Shown one piece after another: positions 61,423-64,000 of a stretch of DNA of 64,000 nt. The stretch covers positions 17,598,213 through 17,662,212 of the forward strand of contig OZ234493.1 of assembly GCA_965153455.1 (NCBI GenBank), given 5' to 3'. Made by a program: the position numbers and the translations under genes. This stretch comes from Sphagnum compactum (lineage: Eukaryota > Bryophyta > Sphagnopsida > Sphagnales). Under the pieces are notes generated by a model. It ran no database searches. It saw nothing but the letters and a program-made list of their open reading frames with translations, and was not told the DNA's origin. Numbering within the stretch: position 1 is the stretch's first letter; each line of letters opens with the position of its first letter.

Positions 61423-64000
61423 TCACCTGTTGCTTCATCGGCCTCTCCCTCCCCACCCCCCAAAACTCCTGTCCCGAACAAACTGACAGACTTAATGAAT
61501 TAATATATAAAATAAGTGATGCCTGTGTTGTAAACCTATCAAATATAATTTTGTGATGATTTCTCAGTATTCATTCACCCTGTCTTTTTTCTCCTTGTTT
61601 TTTTCCCCTGAGCGCCTCCACTGCTGCTACATATATTTTCACTGCTCCTACCTGTACAGCTATTATAATTCCTCTCGAACCTAGTGCCTTCAATTGTCAC
61701 ATTCAATTGCTAACCTACATGATGATTTAAAGAAGTGGAATGACCATATTACCCTTACCATTATGTAGTTTGCAATTCGAAAAAAAAAATTGATTAAATT
61801 TTAATAAACTTTTATGGAAATGTAATTCAATGAAAAAAAATTCTTAATGTAATTTGGAAGGCACCCGAAACCCTATATCCATGAAAAAACTAAAAGCTCA
61901 CAATAATTTTTTGAAATTGATGTAAAAATTTGGGAAGTCTTACATTTATATTTGGATGAATTAGTGGATTACTAAATGTAACCTGCCTTATAAATACATT
62001 AAGAATTCTCTCCAAGGTTGTTACGCCCATAAGGCCTTAAGCTTAGAGATAGGTGCAAGATCCCTCTCACTTGTACAAAAATGTGTAAGAACCATCATCC
62101 TCATACACCTCGTTATTTGCATTAATAACAACGTTTTCTTTGTGTTTTACACTAGCCTAGAGGGAAATTTTGAAATAGTTGTTTAGTATTAATTAGTTTC
62201 AATAAATATTTGCAAAAATTATCCATTGAAAATAATTTAAAATTTGTAAAAAATATTTATTAAAAATATTTACAAATTGTTGAAAATACATATTAAAAAC
62301 ATATATAAACTATCAAAAACATTTGTTGAAACATTTATTTGGTAACATTTGTCGAAGCTTGAAGTTAAGTTTTCGCACTCATTTGCTAAAACCCCATAGA
62401 ATAATAGTTTTTTTTTCAATTATTGCTGGGTCCCTATGCCATTGGCCCAAGTATATTGAAAATCTCTTACAAGTTCACCCATACCCAATATTATTATGGT
62501 TAAAGCGGGTTTAATTTAAGAGTTCTTATAAAACACAAATATTGTGAGAAAATCATTTTTTAAAGTTTTGATTATTTTATAGATAAAAAAATATTTTCAA
62601 TTTAATAAATCATTATTTGTTGGTTTTAAAATTATGAAACATCGAATACACATAAAGTTGTATCAAAGGTTTTTTGACAATACCAAAAAAGACCTGTAAG
62701 GTTCCATTATTTGGGAGGGTTAGAACTAATGTTGGTCAAACATCAAATTATAAGGTTCACATTAAGATATCTATAGGCATTATATATATATATATATATG
62801 TAAGCATAAGAAATTTCTAACAATATATTTGTCAAAACATATATGGATTTGAGTTTTTTTTTTTGAAAAAAGTGTCATACATTCCTACATATGTTAGCAA
62901 CACCTACTTACAACCATTGTTGTCACCACACATACAACACATAACATAAAAATATCTGAAATGTTATACCATATCCAAATCAAAATTGAAACGATCATGA
63001 ATTTTTTCCAATCACACAAGACCATACACATTTTAAAAATGACATAACTTGTGAAGGAATTGAACCTCAACTAATTATTAAAAACTTTGCCCAATGTAAC
63101 ACATTTGGTTTACTCCAACCACACCCCACTAAAAACCAATTCAATTACCCTACACAAAAACCCCACCTTTACAAAAACTCAGTCCATATTCAACTCCTAT
63201 AAATTGTGTTTTTTAAAACCTTCTTTTGGATACCTATTACAAAATCCATAAACATTGTGCTTAAGAGACTTCTAGTCCTTCTAGATTCCCACAAATGCAA
63301 GTTTCATTTCCATCTCTTAATCATTCAACCCTTGAAACATAAACCTATAATTTCCCAAGCATATCAAGCTCAAAGATTAGAAAGCCACTAGACCAATTCT
63401 TAATTTTTTAGAGATTTTCATCGCCTTCAATAATGCTTATACATTAAGAAAATCTTTGAAATGAATCCTACAAACTACATTAATTTTCTATGCGAAACGA
63501 AATGAATTTGAAAAACTTGAAGAACAAAACAACAAAGTATGGACATTTTTCTCATAAACGATCATTTCTACACACACCTAGCATGCAACAACAAACCAAC
63601 TCCTTAAAAATTCCTTGTTTCTTCACTTATATAAATCCGTAAGTTGTTAACCAAAGAAAGACACAAGTTCATCCTCCACACGTTTCCTTGTTCCACTTCA
63701 CATCACGCTATCCTCCACATTTTAATTATTCTCCATCACACTTAGCCACTTTCTCCATCACAAATGGCTTGTCTTTGCTTCTTTAAAACAACCTTCATCA
63801 TACTTGTTCAATAACCAAAAGTAGAAAAATGAAGTCACTCGACTCTCTTTTTCACAAACAAGAAAGCTAAACCCTAAAATAAATGATTAACCATCGTTAT
63901 CCAACACCGAAATTACCAATAATGAAAAGTTGATGCCACTCCATCAAGAACATCCATCGTGTTCTCTAGGTCTAGAATGAAACCTTAAATTTAGAATTAT
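61423..64000. other. AT-rich intergenic DNA, no gene recognised
   Basis: Long A/T tracts, a (TA)n run at 62781-62799, and repeated AAATATTT-type words at about 62200-62330. Frames are short and match nothing I know. A C-run lies just before this region (about 61181-61190). Confidence 0.6.

Overview
The window is nuclear DNA of a land plant. Coding regions are cut by dozens of GT-AG introns, several gene leaders are CT-rich, and the protein families are plant-type (a UBP12/13 deubiquitinase, a FYVE-SYLF protein, a KIN-7O-type kinesin). There is also a decayed Ty1-copia element and AT-rich intergenic DNA with MITE-like elements and microsatellites. One gene encodes a CYB5D1-like protein, a family tied to motile cilia. 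This suggests a plant with swimming sperm (bryophyte, lycophyte, fern, or possibly cycad/Ginkgo) rather than a flowering plant. I cannot name the species.

Layout: (1) 2.0-7.0 kb, minus strand: a five-coding-exon FYVE plus SYLF protein of 518 aa with a CT-rich leader. (2) 7.0-8.0 kb: hairpin-rich repeats, a CTAC-type array and a GACA repeat pair. (3) 8.4-13.6 kb, minus strand: a complete but dead Ty1-copia retrotransposon with both LTRs, primer-binding site, polypurine tract and a near-perfect target duplication. (4) 13.6-22.5 kb: AT-rich, apparently gene-free DNA with a TACC array, a CACTA-like MITE, a 28-bp-TIR element and several short repeat families. (5) 22.7-38.7 kb, plus strand: a 32-exon UBP12/13 orthologue of 1115 aa. 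(6) 40.2 kb: a tRNA-Ser(AGA) gene followed by a roughly 78-bp minisatellite. (7) 41.9-44.2 kb, minus strand: CYB5D1-like gene, 244 aa. (8) 45.1-60.7 kb, minus strand: a giant CENP-E-like kinesin (KIN-7O type), about 45 exons and about 2580 aa, whose coiled-coil tail has grown by exon duplication. (9) 61-64 kb: AT-rich DNA with no recognised gene.

All exon boundaries were read by eye from splice consensus and reading-frame continuity. The summed exon lengths are divisible by three for all four genes. The genes do not form a pathway. The most notable structures are in the kinesin: tandemly duplicated phase-0 coiled-coil exons and an intron holding an inverted pair of exon-like copies. Next is the UBP12 gene, which has a duplicated 3' splice acceptor and an intron that looks built from decayed local duplications.
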